Assembly (NCBI GenBank): GCA_016793965.1
Contig: JAEULF010000245.1
Span: 1-36,308 of the forward strand
DNA from: Alphaproteobacteria bacterium
Lineage (GTDB): Bacteria; Pseudomonadota; Alphaproteobacteria; JAEULF01
DNA length: 36,308 nucleotides
Direction: 5' to 3'
Made by a program: the position numbers and the translations under genes. Shown here piece after piece: positions 16,011 through 23,584 of this stretch (within the stretch, counting starts at the first letter, position 1; each line of letters begins with the position of its first letter). The notes under the pieces are model-generated. The model saw only the letters and a list, made by a program, of their open reading frames with translations. It was not told the origin of the DNA and made no database searches.

Positions 16011-16574
16011 TTGGCCCAGGGACTGGACCACGCACCGGCACTCGTCCTGAACGCGGATTTCAGGCCGCTCAGCTATTTTCCGCTCTCGCTTTGGGGGTGG
16101 CAGGACGCGGTCCGCGCCGTCGTGATGGATCGCGTCAACATCCTCAGCAGCTACGACCGGGTCGTCCGCAGCCCGAGCTTCGAGATGAAGCTGCCGAGCG
16201 TCATCGCGCTCAAGCAATACATCCCGATGGCGCGCCGGCCGGCATTCACCCGGTTCAACGTGTTCCTGCGCGATCGCTTCGCCTGCCAGTATTGCGGCAC
16301 CGCTCTGCCCTCGCAGGAGCTGACCTTCGATCACGTGGTGCCGAAGTCGCGCGGCGGGCGGACTGTCTGGGAGAACGTCGTCACGGCTTGCACCTGCTGC
16401 AACCTGGAGAAGGGCAACCGCCTGCCGCACCAGGCGCGCATGTACCCGCGCCACCGTCCGCATCAGCCCTCCACCTTCGAGCTGCAGGACAACGGCCGCG
16501 CCTTCCCGCCGAACTTCCTGCACGAGAGCTGGCGCGACTACCTCTACTGGGACGCCGAGCTCGACCCGGCGTGA
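16011..16574 (+). CDS. HNH endonuclease family protein
   Basis: A 187-residue protein with an HNH/McrA-type zinc-associated nuclease domain: Cys92 and Cys95 (CQYCG), Asp107-His108 (TFDHVVPKSRGG), Asn122 (ENVV), then Cys127 and Cys130 (CTCCNLEKGN). The N-terminal block LVLNADFRPLSYFPLSLW is typical of a stand-alone HNH family conserved across alphaproteobacterial chromosomes, so it is probably a housekeeping nuclease rather than part of a mobile element. The start is assigned to TTG 16011: GGAGG lies 5 bases upstream and the family N-terminus (LDHAPALVLN) begins here. The frame stays open back to 15858, but the extra residues have no family resemblance. Its biological role is unknown. Confidence 0.9.
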   Translation: MAQGLDHAPALVLNADFRPLSYFPLSLWGWQDAVRAVVMDRVNILSSYDRVVRSPSFEMKLPSVIALKQYIPMARRPAFTRFNVFLRDRFACQYCGTALPSQELTFDHVVPKSRGGRTVWENVVTACTCCNLEKGNRLPHQARMYPRHRPHQPSTFELQDNGRAFPPNFLHESWRDYLYWDAELDPA

Positions 16575-16688
16575 CGCGGGCGTGCCGCGTCAGCGTTAGG
16601 AAACCTTGCCGCAGGGCAGGGGAAACGTCGTTTGCGCGCCCTGCATGCGCTGCGCGACCGTGTCGCGGTGATGCGCAGGAGGGCCGCG

Positions 16689-17303
16689 ATGCCGGTGCTG
16701 TACGACGATCCGCTGTCCGGGAACGGATACAAGGTGCGGCTGCTGATGCACCTTCTCGGCATGCCGTTCCGCTACGTCCCGGTGAGCGTCGTGGCGCGGG
16801 AGACGCGCCGGCCGGCGTTCCTTGCGAAGAACCCGAACGGCCGCATTCCCGCTCTCGAGCTCGACGACGGGCAGGTGCTGTCCGAGTCCAACGCCATCAT
16901 GGTCTACTTGGCGGAAGGCACGCCGCTTTGGCCGGCGGACCGCCTCGAGCGCGCGCAGACGCTGCAATGGATGTTCTTCGAGCAGTACGACCACGAGCCG
17001 CGCGTCGCCGTGGCGCGCTTCCTGACGTTGCACCCGGAGACGAACGACCCACGCCTGCCCGAGCTGCCAGCGCTGCGCGAGAAGGCGAGGCAGCCGCTGC
17101 AGGTCATGGAGCAGCATCTCGCGCGCGCGCCCTATTTCGTTGGCGAGCGCTTCGGCCTCGCCGACATCGCGCTCTACGCCTACACCCATGTGGCAGGCGA
17201 GGGAGGCATCTCCCTCGACGCCTTCCCGGCCATCCGCGCCTGGGTGCACCGCGTGGCGGGGCAGCCGCGCCATCAGCCGATCACCTGGGTGCCAGCTTCT
17301 TGA
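16689..17303 (+). CDS. glutathione S-transferase family protein
   Basis: A 204-residue cytoplasmic GST-fold protein. The N-terminal thioredoxin-like domain contains PLSGNGYKVRLLMHLLG and the cis-proline segment NPNGRIPALEL, then LSESNAIMVYLA, which binds the gamma-glutamyl part of glutathione. The helical C-terminal domain ends with the conserved N-capping box region YFVGERFGLADIALYAYTHV. The active-site residue is likely in the SGNG turn after strand 1. The ATG at 16689 has AGGAGGG 5-6 bases upstream; ATGs at 16632 and 16671 lack one. It converges with coq7, 16 bp away. The substrate is unknown. Confidence 0.92.
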   Translation: MPVLYDDPLSGNGYKVRLLMHLLGMPFRYVPVSVVARETRRPAFLAKNPNGRIPALELDDGQVLSESNAIMVYLAEGTPLWPADRLERAQTLQWMFFEQYDHEPRVAVARFLTLHPETNDPRLPELPALREKARQPLQVMEQHLARAPYFVGERFGLADIALYAYTHVAGEGGISLDAFPAIRAWVHRVAGQPRHQPITWVPAS

Positions 17304-17319
17304 CGCTGGCGGCAGGCGC

Positions 17320-17895
17320 TCACACCCGCTGCGACAGCCAGATCGCCAGGCGCGAGCCGGCGCCGATGACCGCGCGGAGCACAGGGAAGCCCGGCGCGTC
17401 CTCGGCGCCGTTCTCGCGCCCTATGCGCTCGTGCTCGAGCTCGTCGGCACGGAAAGCCTCGACCGTGTCGCGCAGCGGAGCCTCATTGGGCATGGAAGCA
17501 AGCGCCTCGACCTGGCGCGCGTAGTGGCGGTCGATCTCCTCCTCGACGGCCACCGTGCAGGCCATCGCTGCCTTCGGCCCGAGTAGCGCCGTCGCCGCGC
17601 CGAGTGCGTAGCCCGCGATATGCCAGAGCGGCGACAGCGCGGTCGGGCGGACGCGGCGCTCCACGATCAGGCGGTCGAAAGTCTCGAGATGCGTCCGCTC
17701 CTGCTCCGCCATCGCGCGGATCGCCGGCGCCATCGGATGCCGATCGCCGAGGACGGCGAGCTGACCCGCGTAGATGCGGACCGCGCCATGCTCCCCGGCG
17801 TGATCGACGCGCAGCATGCGCGACACCGCTTCGTCCGGCGTGAGGTCGCCTGGGAGCGGACCCTTCTCCCGAGTCTCGTTCGCAGCGCTGGTCAT
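17320..17895 (-). CDS. coq7: demethoxyubiquinone hydroxylase COQ7
   Basis: Di-iron monooxygenase that hydroxylates 2-octaprenyl-3-methyl-6-methoxy-1,4-benzoquinol in aerobic ubiquinone synthesis, on the cytoplasmic face of the membrane. The 191-residue protein shows the iron ligands: Glu35 (DHAGEHGAVRIY), Glu66 and His69 (EQERTHLETF), a central Glu in AVEEEIDRHY, and Glu152/His155 (DELEHERIG). The ATG at 17895 overlaps the dsbB stop as ATGA (4 bases). COQ9, the partner of COQ7 in mitochondria, is encoded in the window at 3557-4225. Confidence 0.95.
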   Translation of the reverse strand: MTSAANETREKGPLPGDLTPDEAVSRMLRVDHAGEHGAVRIYAGQLAVLGDRHPMAPAIRAMAEQERTHLETFDRLIVERRVRPTALSPLWHIAGYALGAATALLGPKAAMACTVAVEEEIDRHYARQVEALASMPNEAPLRDTVEAFRADELEHERIGRENGAEDAPGFPVLRAVIGAGSRLAIWLSQRV

Positions 17896-18440
17896 CGGGC
17901 CGCTCCCTGCTCTGGGCTCGACAGCAGCGCCCGCCAGGCCGCGCCGGCGGTCACGACCGTCAGGGCAGCGGCGAGCGCCAGATTGTAGCCTGCCATCGTC
18001 ACCCCGAAGAGTGACCAGGTCGGCGTGTCGCATCGCAGGATCGGGGTCCGCAGCAAGGCTGCTTTGATCTGCTCGAGCGTCTGCGCGCCCGGGAACCCGG
18101 CGGCGCCGCAAGACGCCGGGCCGAGCCACCATTTCTGCTCGACGCCGACGTGATAGAGCGCAAGGCCAGCGACGGTCGCGAAGGCCATGGCCAGCAGCAC
18201 GAGGATGGCGGCACGCCCGCGCGGCAAAGCCAGCCCCACGAGCGCCAGGGGAACTGCCGCGACGTAGGGGTAGCGCTGCCAGTGGCACAGAGCGCAGGGG
18301 CGATGCCCGCCGACGTACTGGAAGAGCAGCGCGGTCGCGATGATGGCGACGCTGGCGGCAAGAGCGAAGGCAATGGCGACCCGCGCCGTCGTCGCGGGAT
18401 CGGGCAGCCGGCGTCCGGCAGGACTGGCATCGTCGCGCAT
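17892..18440 (-). CDS. dsbB: disulfide bond formation protein B (DsbB family)
   Basis: Inner-membrane quinone reductase that reoxidises periplasmic DsbA. The 182-residue protein has four membrane segments. The first-loop CxxC is Cys49/Cys52 (RPCALCHWQRYPY), and the second periplasmic loop has Cys111 and Cys137. An arginine next to the first pair is in the position used for quinone binding. It begins 2 bp after the stop of the upstream VTT-domain gene and overlaps coq7, so the three form a tight operon. No DsbA is encoded in the window. The pairing with a ubiquinone-synthesis gene is sensible because DsbB passes electrons to ubiquinone. Confidence 0.92.
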   Translation of the reverse strand: MRDDASPAGRRLPDPATTARVAIAFALAASVAIIATALLFQYVGGHRPCALCHWQRYPYVAAVPLALVGLALPRGRAAILVLLAMAFATVAGLALYHVGVEQKWWLGPASCGAAGFPGAQTLEQIKAALLRTPILRCDTPTWSLFGVTMAGYNLALAAALTVVTAGAAWRALLSSPEQGAAR

Positions 18441-18442
18441 GG

Positions 18443-19024
18443 CTAGAGCAGATAGCGCAGGACGACGAAGCCGCCAACAAGCAACAGGGCCGAGACCGTC
18501 GTCACGAGCATCAGGCGCTCTTCGACGAAGGCGCGCACCGGCTCTCCCCAGAGCATGATCAGCAGGGCGAGAAGGTAGAAGCGCATGCCGCGCGACAGGA
18601 TCGAGGCGACGACGAAGACGGCCAGGTCGAGCTGCACCGCGCCGCTGGCGATGGTGACGATCTTGTAGGGGATGGGCGTCAGGCCCTTGATCACGACGAT
18701 CCAAAAGCCCCAGTCGCGGAACCCCTGCTGGAACGCCTCGAAGCCTTTCTCGAGACCGTAGAAGGCGACGATCGGCCGGCCGATATGCTCGTAGAGGAAG
18801 TAGCCGATCGCGTAACCGAGCATGCCGCCGAGCACCGAAGTCGCCGTCGCGACGAAGGCGATGCGCAGGGCGCGCCAGCGCTGCGCGAACATCATCGGCA
18901 GCATCATCACGTCGGGCGGGATCGGGAAGAACGAGCTCTCGATGAAGGATACGATCCCGAGAACCGTCATGGCGCGCGGGTGGGCCGCCAGCTCCATGGT
19001 CGCTTGGTACAGGCGTCGCAGCAC
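18443..19024 (-). CDS. YqaA-like VTT (SNARE-associated/DedA-type) membrane protein
   Basis: A 193-residue inner-membrane protein with the VTT/DedA domain: SFIESSFFPIPPDVMMLPMMF (first re-entrant segment), a GYAIGYFLYEHIG segment, and the second re-entrant motif FWIVVIKGLTPIPYKIVTIASGA. Several transmembrane helices follow. DedA-family members affect membrane energetics and have been linked to lipid flipping; the role of YqaA is unclear. The start is a GTG at 19024 with TGGAGT about 9 bases upstream; an ATG at 18997 would remove nine residues. It is the first gene of the operon with dsbB and coq7. Confidence 0.88.
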   Translation of the reverse strand: MLRRLYQATMELAAHPRAMTVLGIVSFIESSFFPIPPDVMMLPMMFAQRWRALRIAFVATATSVLGGMLGYAIGYFLYEHIGRPIVAFYGLEKGFEAFQQGFRDWGFWIVVIKGLTPIPYKIVTIASGAVQLDLAVFVVASILSRGMRFYLLALLIMLWGEPVRAFVEERLMLVTTVSALLLVGGFVVLRYLL

Positions 19025-19567
19025 GGCGCGGACTCCAGGTTCGGTCGGACCAGAGGAAGCGCGGCTTCGTGCCGCGCGCCTCGCGGCGTGTCAATCAGCG
19101 CGGGGGACTATCGGTGGTTGGAGGCGGCGCGCAGCGCGGCGCTCCTGCGACGCTGCATCGGGCGAGCCCGGTGCCCTCGCGTCGTGCGGCGGCGCCAGAA
19201 CGGCCGGCCGCGATCGCGGCGCGCGGGACCGGTCGGCCACAAGCGGCCGCGCGCGGCCCCGGTCGGTGCCCGGATCGTTCGGCGCGCCTCGCCGGCACGC
19301 GCGGGGACGGATCTCGGGGGGCTGCGGCGGATCGCACATGTGGCGCGGGCATTGCGGGGGCCTCGGCCGCTGCGCAACATTGTTGCTCAGAATCGATGCC
19401 AACCGCCCCAGATTTCCACGTCATCCGTGGGATGCCCGGTGGAACTTCAGGCCAATTCCCTGCATGATGGTATGGCGAAAGGTCAACATTCACCTCGCGG
19501 CAACGCGCTGCCGGGTAGGTTCCTGCCGCCTCCGCGTTGGGCGGGCCGGCAGGGCGAGGCGCAGGGG
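19025..19567. other. 543-bp divergent gene-free region
   Basis: This is the only stretch over 300 bp without a convincing gene, lying between the VTT-domain gene (minus) and the receiver-metallohydrolase gene (plus). The first 300 bp or so are extremely G+C rich, and the open frames on both strands are low-complexity Arg/Ala/Pro-rich frames of the sort random GC-rich DNA gives. From about 19370 the composition drops, and there is a 13-base inverted repeat GCAACA-T-TGTTGC (19374-19386). An in-frame ATG at 19472 could extend the downstream protein by 32 residues but has no ribosome-binding site. I see no clear sigma-70 promoter and no RNA gene. Confidence 0.5.
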
Positions 19568-20794
19568 ATGGCCCAGAGCTACAAGTTCTACGCCGTTGAC
19601 GACGATGCCTATTCGCTCGAGATCGTGTCGCGCTACCTGCGCGACGCCGGGTACGGCGTGTCGACCTCGACGTCCAGCACTCAGGCGCTCAGCGAGATCG
19701 TCGAGCAGCGTCCGGACTGCGTCATCACCGACCTGATGATGCCCGGTCTCGACGGGCTGGAGCTGTGCTCGCGCATCCGCAAGGAGCCTGCGCTCGCCAA
19801 CACCAAAGTGGTCGTGGTCTCCGGCAAGGCGTACGAGTTCGACCGGCGCCGCGCCCGGGAGATGGGGGCCAACGGCTACGTGACCAAGCCGATCAACCGC
19901 GAGGGCTTCTTGTCGAGCGTGCAGCGAATCCTTGAGGACAAGATCGTCGTCGATTTCTGGGGCGTCCGCGGAACGCTGCCGGTGCCGGGGCCAAAGACGG
20001 TGAGGTTCGGCGGCAACACGTCCTGCGTGACCATGTCCTTCCCGGACGAGAGCTACTTCATCTTCGACGCGGGCTCGGGCATCCGCACGCTCGGCGACGC
20101 GCTGATGCGCCGCGGCGGCCGCGTCACGGCGAAGATCTTCATCTCGCACCCGCATTGGGACCACATCAACGCGCTGCCCTTCTTCACGCCGCTCTACATC
20201 CGCGGCAACGAGTTCGAGATCCTCGGCGCCGCGCACGGCGACCGCTCGGTGCGCGACCTGATCAAGGCGCAGATGGACGACGTGTTCTTCCCCATCACGC
20301 TGCGCGAGTTCGGCGCCAGCCTCTCCTTCCGCGACCTGCGCGAGGAGACGATCGAGGTCGGCAGCATCCAGGTGAAGACCATGCTGCTGAGCCATCCCGG
20401 CTACTGCCTGGGATTCCGGATGACCTACAAGGGCCGCTCGGTCTGCTACATCACGGACAACGAGCTCTACCTGCCGACCATGCCGCAGTACAATCCGCAC
20501 TACGTCGAGCGCCTGATCGATTTCGTGCGCGACGCGGACGTGGTCATCACCGACACGACCTACACCGACGAGATCTACCCGCAGCGCGTCGATTTCGGGC
20601 ATTCCAGCGTCAGCCAGGTCGTCGATTTCGTGCACCGGGCCAAGGTGAAGGAACTCTATCTCTTCCATCACGACCCGAGCGAGACGGACGACGATGTCGA
20701 GCGCAAGCATGCGGCCGCCTGCAAGGCGCTCGAGAAGCTCGGATCGTCGACCCGCTGCATCGCCCCGCCCGAGGGATCGCAGATCCGGATCTGA
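19568..20794 (+). CDS. response-regulator receiver fused to metallo-beta-lactamase-fold hydrolase
   Basis: A 408-residue two-domain protein. Residues 1-125 are a receiver with Asp11-13, phosphoacceptor Asp55 (CVITDLMMPGLDG), Ser85 (VVVVSGKA) and Lys107 (VTKPIN), all the residues needed for phosphorylation. Residues 128-408 are an MBL-fold hydrolase: WGVRGTLPVPGP, FGGNTSCV, the metal motif His194-x-His196-x-Asp198-His199, a later His in LSHPGYCLG, Asp in YITDNELY and a final His in LFHHDP. All expected metal ligands seem intact. The MBL part resembles the PhnP/cyclic-phosphodiesterase branch, so a phosphodiester substrate is plausible but unproven. There is no kinase gene next door, so it is an orphan regulator. 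The start at 19568 gives the canonical receiver N-terminus. Confidence 0.92.
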   Translation: MAQSYKFYAVDDDAYSLEIVSRYLRDAGYGVSTSTSSTQALSEIVEQRPDCVITDLMMPGLDGLELCSRIRKEPALANTKVVVVSGKAYEFDRRRAREMGANGYVTKPINREGFLSSVQRILEDKIVVDFWGVRGTLPVPGPKTVRFGGNTSCVTMSFPDESYFIFDAGSGIRTLGDALMRRGGRVTAKIFISHPHWDHINALPFFTPLYIRGNEFEILGAAHGDRSVRDLIKAQMDDVFFPITLREFGASLSFRDLREETIEVGSIQVKTMLLSHPGYCLGFRMTYKGRSVCYITDNELYLPTMPQYNPHYVERLIDFVRDADVVITDTTYTDEIYPQRVDFGHSSVSQVVDFVHRAKVKELYLFHHDPSETDDDVERKHAAACKALEKLGSSTRCIAPPEGSQIRI

Positions 20795-20803
20795 GGACCG
20801 GCT

Positions 20804-21673
20804 TCAGCTTCGCTGCACGAGCGCAACGCCTGCGGCGGCGACAGCCATCCCTGCAAGCTGGAGCGGCGACAGCGTCTCGCCGAACATCGCCCAGGCGATC
20901 GCTGCCGTGCAGGGCGGCACCAGGAAGAACAGGCTGCTCACCCGTGTCGCCTCGCCGCGCCGCAGGAGCGCGAGCAGCAGCATGAAGGCGCCGATCGAGA
21001 GCACGATCACGAGCCACCCAAGGGCGAAGAGGAACTCGCCGGTCCAGGCGATCGACGGAGTCTCGACGGCCAACGACAGGACGCCCGAAGCGGCCCCGGC
21101 CGCGGCGAACTGGATCACGGAGGCCGAGCGCACGTCCTGACCCGCGGCGAAGCGCTTCTGGTAGATCGTGCCCATGGAGATGGCGAGGAGCGACGCCGCG
21201 ACGGCGACCGACGGCCAGAGCCCGACGGCGCCCAGCGCGACCTTCTCGTGCAGCAGCAGGACGAGGCCGACGATACCGAGCGCGATGCCGCACCATTGGC
21301 GCGCCCGCACGCGCTCGCCGAGCAGCGGGATCGCGGCTGCCGCCGTCACGGCCGGCTGCAGGCCGACGATCATGGCCGTGGTGCCGGACGGCATGCCCTG
21401 GCTGATCGCCCAGAAGACGCCGCCGAGATAGACGCCGTGCACCAGCACGCCGTAGACGGCCGCGTGCGCGATGGCGCGGCCGCGCGGCCAAGGCCAGCCG
21501 AGCACCAGCACGATGGGCAACAACAGGACGATCGCTGCCGCTTGCCGCACCGCGAGGAACGCAAAGGGCTCCGCATAGGGCAGGCCGAACTTCGCGCCGA
21601 TGAAGCCCGTGCTCCAGATCACCGGGAAGCAAAGAGCGAAGAACCCGGCCCGCAGGGCGGGGGACGCCGTCAC
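20804..21673 (-). CDS. EamA/DMT family transporter
   Basis: A 289-residue inner-membrane transporter of the drug/metabolite superfamily with about ten helices in two EamA repeats. The first repeat has CFPVIWSTGFIGAKFGLPYAEPF and a closing GERVRARQWCGIALG; the second has FFLVPPCTAAIAWAMFGETL with LAGMAVAAAGVALV. The start is a GTG whose GTGA overlaps the asparaginase stop by 4 bases, so the two genes are translationally coupled. Family members export amino acids, purines or other metabolites. The coupling hints at movement of asparagine, aspartate or a related compound, but that is inference. It converges with the receiver-MBL gene, with 9 bp between. Confidence 0.9.
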   Translation of the reverse strand: MTASPALRAGFFALCFPVIWSTGFIGAKFGLPYAEPFAFLAVRQAAAIVLLLPIVLVLGWPWPRGRAIAHAAVYGVLVHGVYLGGVFWAISQGMPSGTTAMIVGLQPAVTAAAAIPLLGERVRARQWCGIALGIVGLVLLLHEKVALGAVGLWPSVAVAASLLAISMGTIYQKRFAAGQDVRSASVIQFAAAGAASGVLSLAVETPSIAWTGEFLFALGWLVIVLSIGAFMLLLALLRRGEATRVSSLFFLVPPCTAAIAWAMFGETLSPLQLAGMAVAAAGVALVQRS

Positions 21674-22692
21674 GACGCTGGCCAGCCGTCGGCGGGCCGG
21701 ACCGCGCCGACCACGGCGCCGGCGCGGTTGCGCAGCGCCGGAACGAACCGGGAATGAAGGCTCGCCTCGATCTCGGGCGGCACGGCTCCGAAATGCCGGA
21801 GCAGCGCGCCCATCGCGACCTCGGCGGCGCGCTCCGCACCGTCGTCGATCTTGAGCGCGATGCCGAGCCCGCGCTCGGGCAGAGCCGCGCAGTAGACGCC
21901 CTCGGCGCCGATCTTGATCAGCGCCCGCGGCGCGATCGCACGCATCACGACGGAGCAGAACCGCTCGGTCCCGGCCACCAGCTCCGGCCGCGCCGCCATG
22001 GCGGCGCGCAGGCGCGCTGCCGCCGTCGCGCGTTTTGCCGTCATGCCGGCTCCGGTCGCCAAGCGCGCCATCGCAAGCGCCAGCCCGCGCAGCGACGTTC
22101 CGACGACGGGGATGCCGCATCCATCGATCCCGCGCGGCGCCGCGTCGGTGGATTCGCCGGCGAGCTCGGACAGCGTCTCGATCCACCGGCGCTGCGCCGG
22201 GTGGTCGGCGGCGACGTAGTCTGCGATCCTCTCGCCGCGGTGGATCGCGGTGGAGAGGAAGCCGCAATGCTTGCCCGAGCAGTTGTTGTGCAGCGGCGAA
22301 GGCTCGCTGCCGGCGCGGACCAGCTCTGCCGCAGCGCCGGCGTGGATCGGCGCGTGCGTGCCGCAGCGAAGGTCCGCCGGGCCAAGCCCGAGATGCGAAA
22401 GCCACGCGCGTGCGACCTCGACGTGGACGGGCTCGCCGTTGTGCGAGGCGCAAGCGAGAGCCAAGTGGGAATCGTCGAGTCGAAAGCGGTCCGCCGCCCC
22501 CGTCTCGACCAGCGGCAAGGCCTGGAGCGGCTTGATCGCCGAGCGCGCGTAGACCGGGCGGGCGACGTCCCCCCAGCAAGCGGCGACCCCGCCGGGCGCC
22601 GCGACGGCTGCGGCGCCGCGATGCCGGCACTCCACGAGAGTGCCGCGCAGGACCTCGACCAGGACCGGGTTGACGAACTCCGCGGCTGCCAT
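21670..22692 (-). CDS. L-asparaginase, rhizobial type II family (ReAV-like)
   Basis: A 340-residue hydrolase of the Asparaginase_II family (PF06089), unrelated to the bacterial EcAII fold and typified by Rhizobium etli ReAV. The ReAV active-site set lines up with a constant offset of three: Ser51 and Lys54 (ARSAIKPLQ), Ser83 (CASHNGE), zinc ligands Cys138 and Lys141 (NCSGKHCG) and Cys192 (IDGCGIP). A lysine near 260 (LIKIGAEG) is the likely counterpart of the second catalytic lysine. There is no signal peptide, so it is cytoplasmic. GGAGG lies 6 bases before the ATG. It is followed by a coupled EamA transporter and is divergent from yggT. Confidence 0.92.
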   Translation of the reverse strand: MAAAEFVNPVLVEVLRGTLVECRHRGAAAVAAPGGVAACWGDVARPVYARSAIKPLQALPLVETGAADRFRLDDSHLALACASHNGEPVHVEVARAWLSHLGLGPADLRCGTHAPIHAGAAAELVRAGSEPSPLHNNCSGKHCGFLSTAIHRGERIADYVAADHPAQRRWIETLSELAGESTDAAPRGIDGCGIPVVGTSLRGLALAMARLATGAGMTAKRATAAARLRAAMAARPELVAGTERFCSVVMRAIAPRALIKIGAEGVYCAALPERGLGIALKIDDGAERAAEVAMGALLRHFGAVPPEIEASLHSRFVPALRNRAGAVVGAVRPADGWPAS

Positions 22693-22950
22693 CGGTTCCT
22701 CCGGCCGCGCCAAGCCCGCGGCCTGGCGCGATGCTGTTGCAACGCGGGCCCGGCCGCAAGCGGCGGCCGCGCGGGGGAGACCTTCGGCGCGGCCGGGGAG
22801 CGGGAGGTCCCGCCCCAACCGCGCCTGCCGGCCGCGCCGCACCCTGCCGTGCTTGAACGGCCCTGAGCGCGCCGGTAGGTTCCGCTGGCGCGACGGGACC
22901 GGCAGCGTGTCGGTCCGGTTGTCGCGCGGCCATCCCGGAGGGGAAGCTCG

Positions 22951-23241
22951 ATGGACGCGGTTCTCGGCTCGCTGGTCTATGTCGTGCTCATCGCGATCGA
23001 CACCTACATGTGGATCGTGATCATCAGCGTGATCGTCAGCTGGCTGCTCGCTTTCAACGTCGTGAACCGGCACAACCGCGCCGTCTATGTCATCGCCGAT
23101 GTCCTCGCGCGCCTGACAGAGCCGGTCTTGCGGCCGATCCGCCGGTTCCTGCCGGACCTCGGGAACATCGACCTCTCGCCGCTGGTCCTGATCCTGATCC
23201 TGATCTTCACGCAGCAGCTCCTGGTCAGGCTGCGCCTGTAG
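22951..23241 (+). CDS. YggT family membrane protein
   Basis: A 96-residue protein with two hydrophobic segments ([23 protein letters not shown] is the first region; [12 protein letters not shown] the second). The diagnostic loop [19 protein letters not shown] lies between them. YggT proteins are linked to osmotic tolerance and, in some bacteria, to cell division or membrane organisation; the role here is not known. GGAGGGG precedes the ATG by 7 bases. It heads the yggT-DUF167-folD unit. The 258-bp region upstream, shared with the divergent asparaginase gene, is GC-rich and holds a CGGCCGC/GCGGCCG hairpin (22751-22769), but no promoter I can defend. Confidence 0.9.
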   Translation: MDAVLGSLVYVVLIAIDTYMWIVIISVIVSWLLAFNVVNRHNRAVYVIADVLARLTEPVLRPIRRFLPDLGNIDLSPLVLILILIFTQQLLVRLRL

Positions 23242-23249
23242 CGGGCGTC

Positions 23250-23576
23250 ATGCCGCTGCCGCCGGGACTGGCGCGCATTCGCGCGGACGGACTGACCTTG
23301 AGCGTCCAGGTGACCCCGAAGGCGCGTCGCGCCGGCATCCAGGGCGTGCGCGGCACGCCGCCCGTCCTGCGGGTCGCCGTCTCGGAGGCGCCGGAGGACG
23401 GCAAGGCGACGGCGGCCGTGGTGGCGCTCGTGGCCAAGGCGCTCGACATGCCGCGCGCGTCCGTCACGCTGCTGACGGGCCAGGCGTCGCGCGCCAAGAC
23501 CCTGCATATCGCTGGCGAGCCGGCGGCAATCGAACGGCGGCTCGCAGCGCTGCTGGCGCAGCACGCATCGAACTGA
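23250..23576 (+). CDS. DUF167 (YggU family) protein
   Basis: A 108-residue cytoplasmic protein with the DUF167 signature: [16 protein letters not shown], then [20 protein letters not shown] and a [14 protein letters not shown] segment. The fold is small and alpha/beta; the function is unknown. It starts 8 bases after the yggT stop with no good Shine-Dalgarno sequence, so it probably relies on coupling. It precedes folD by 8 bases. The trio is a common alphaproteobacterial order, which makes an incidental housekeeping operon more likely than a functional complex. Confidence 0.9.
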   Translation: MPLPPGLARIRADGLTLSVQVTPKARRAGIQGVRGTPPVLRVAVSEAPEDGKATAAVVALVAKALDMPRASVTLLTGQASRAKTLHIAGEPAAIERRLAALLAQHASN

Positions 23577-23584
23577 GGACGCGC

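Noticed and set aside
19441-19462. GGAAC before the receiver-MBL gene, considered as an EcfG (general stress) -35 element
   Set aside because: No CGTT-like -10 occurs 16-17 bases downstream, so the bipartite site is incomplete.
19069-19493. Overlapping open frames of about 130 codons on both strands in the gene-free region
   Set aside because: They are rich in Arg, Ala, Pro and Gly, have no ribosome-binding site and no recognisable family. Frames on both strands of the same GC-rich DNA are a composition effect.
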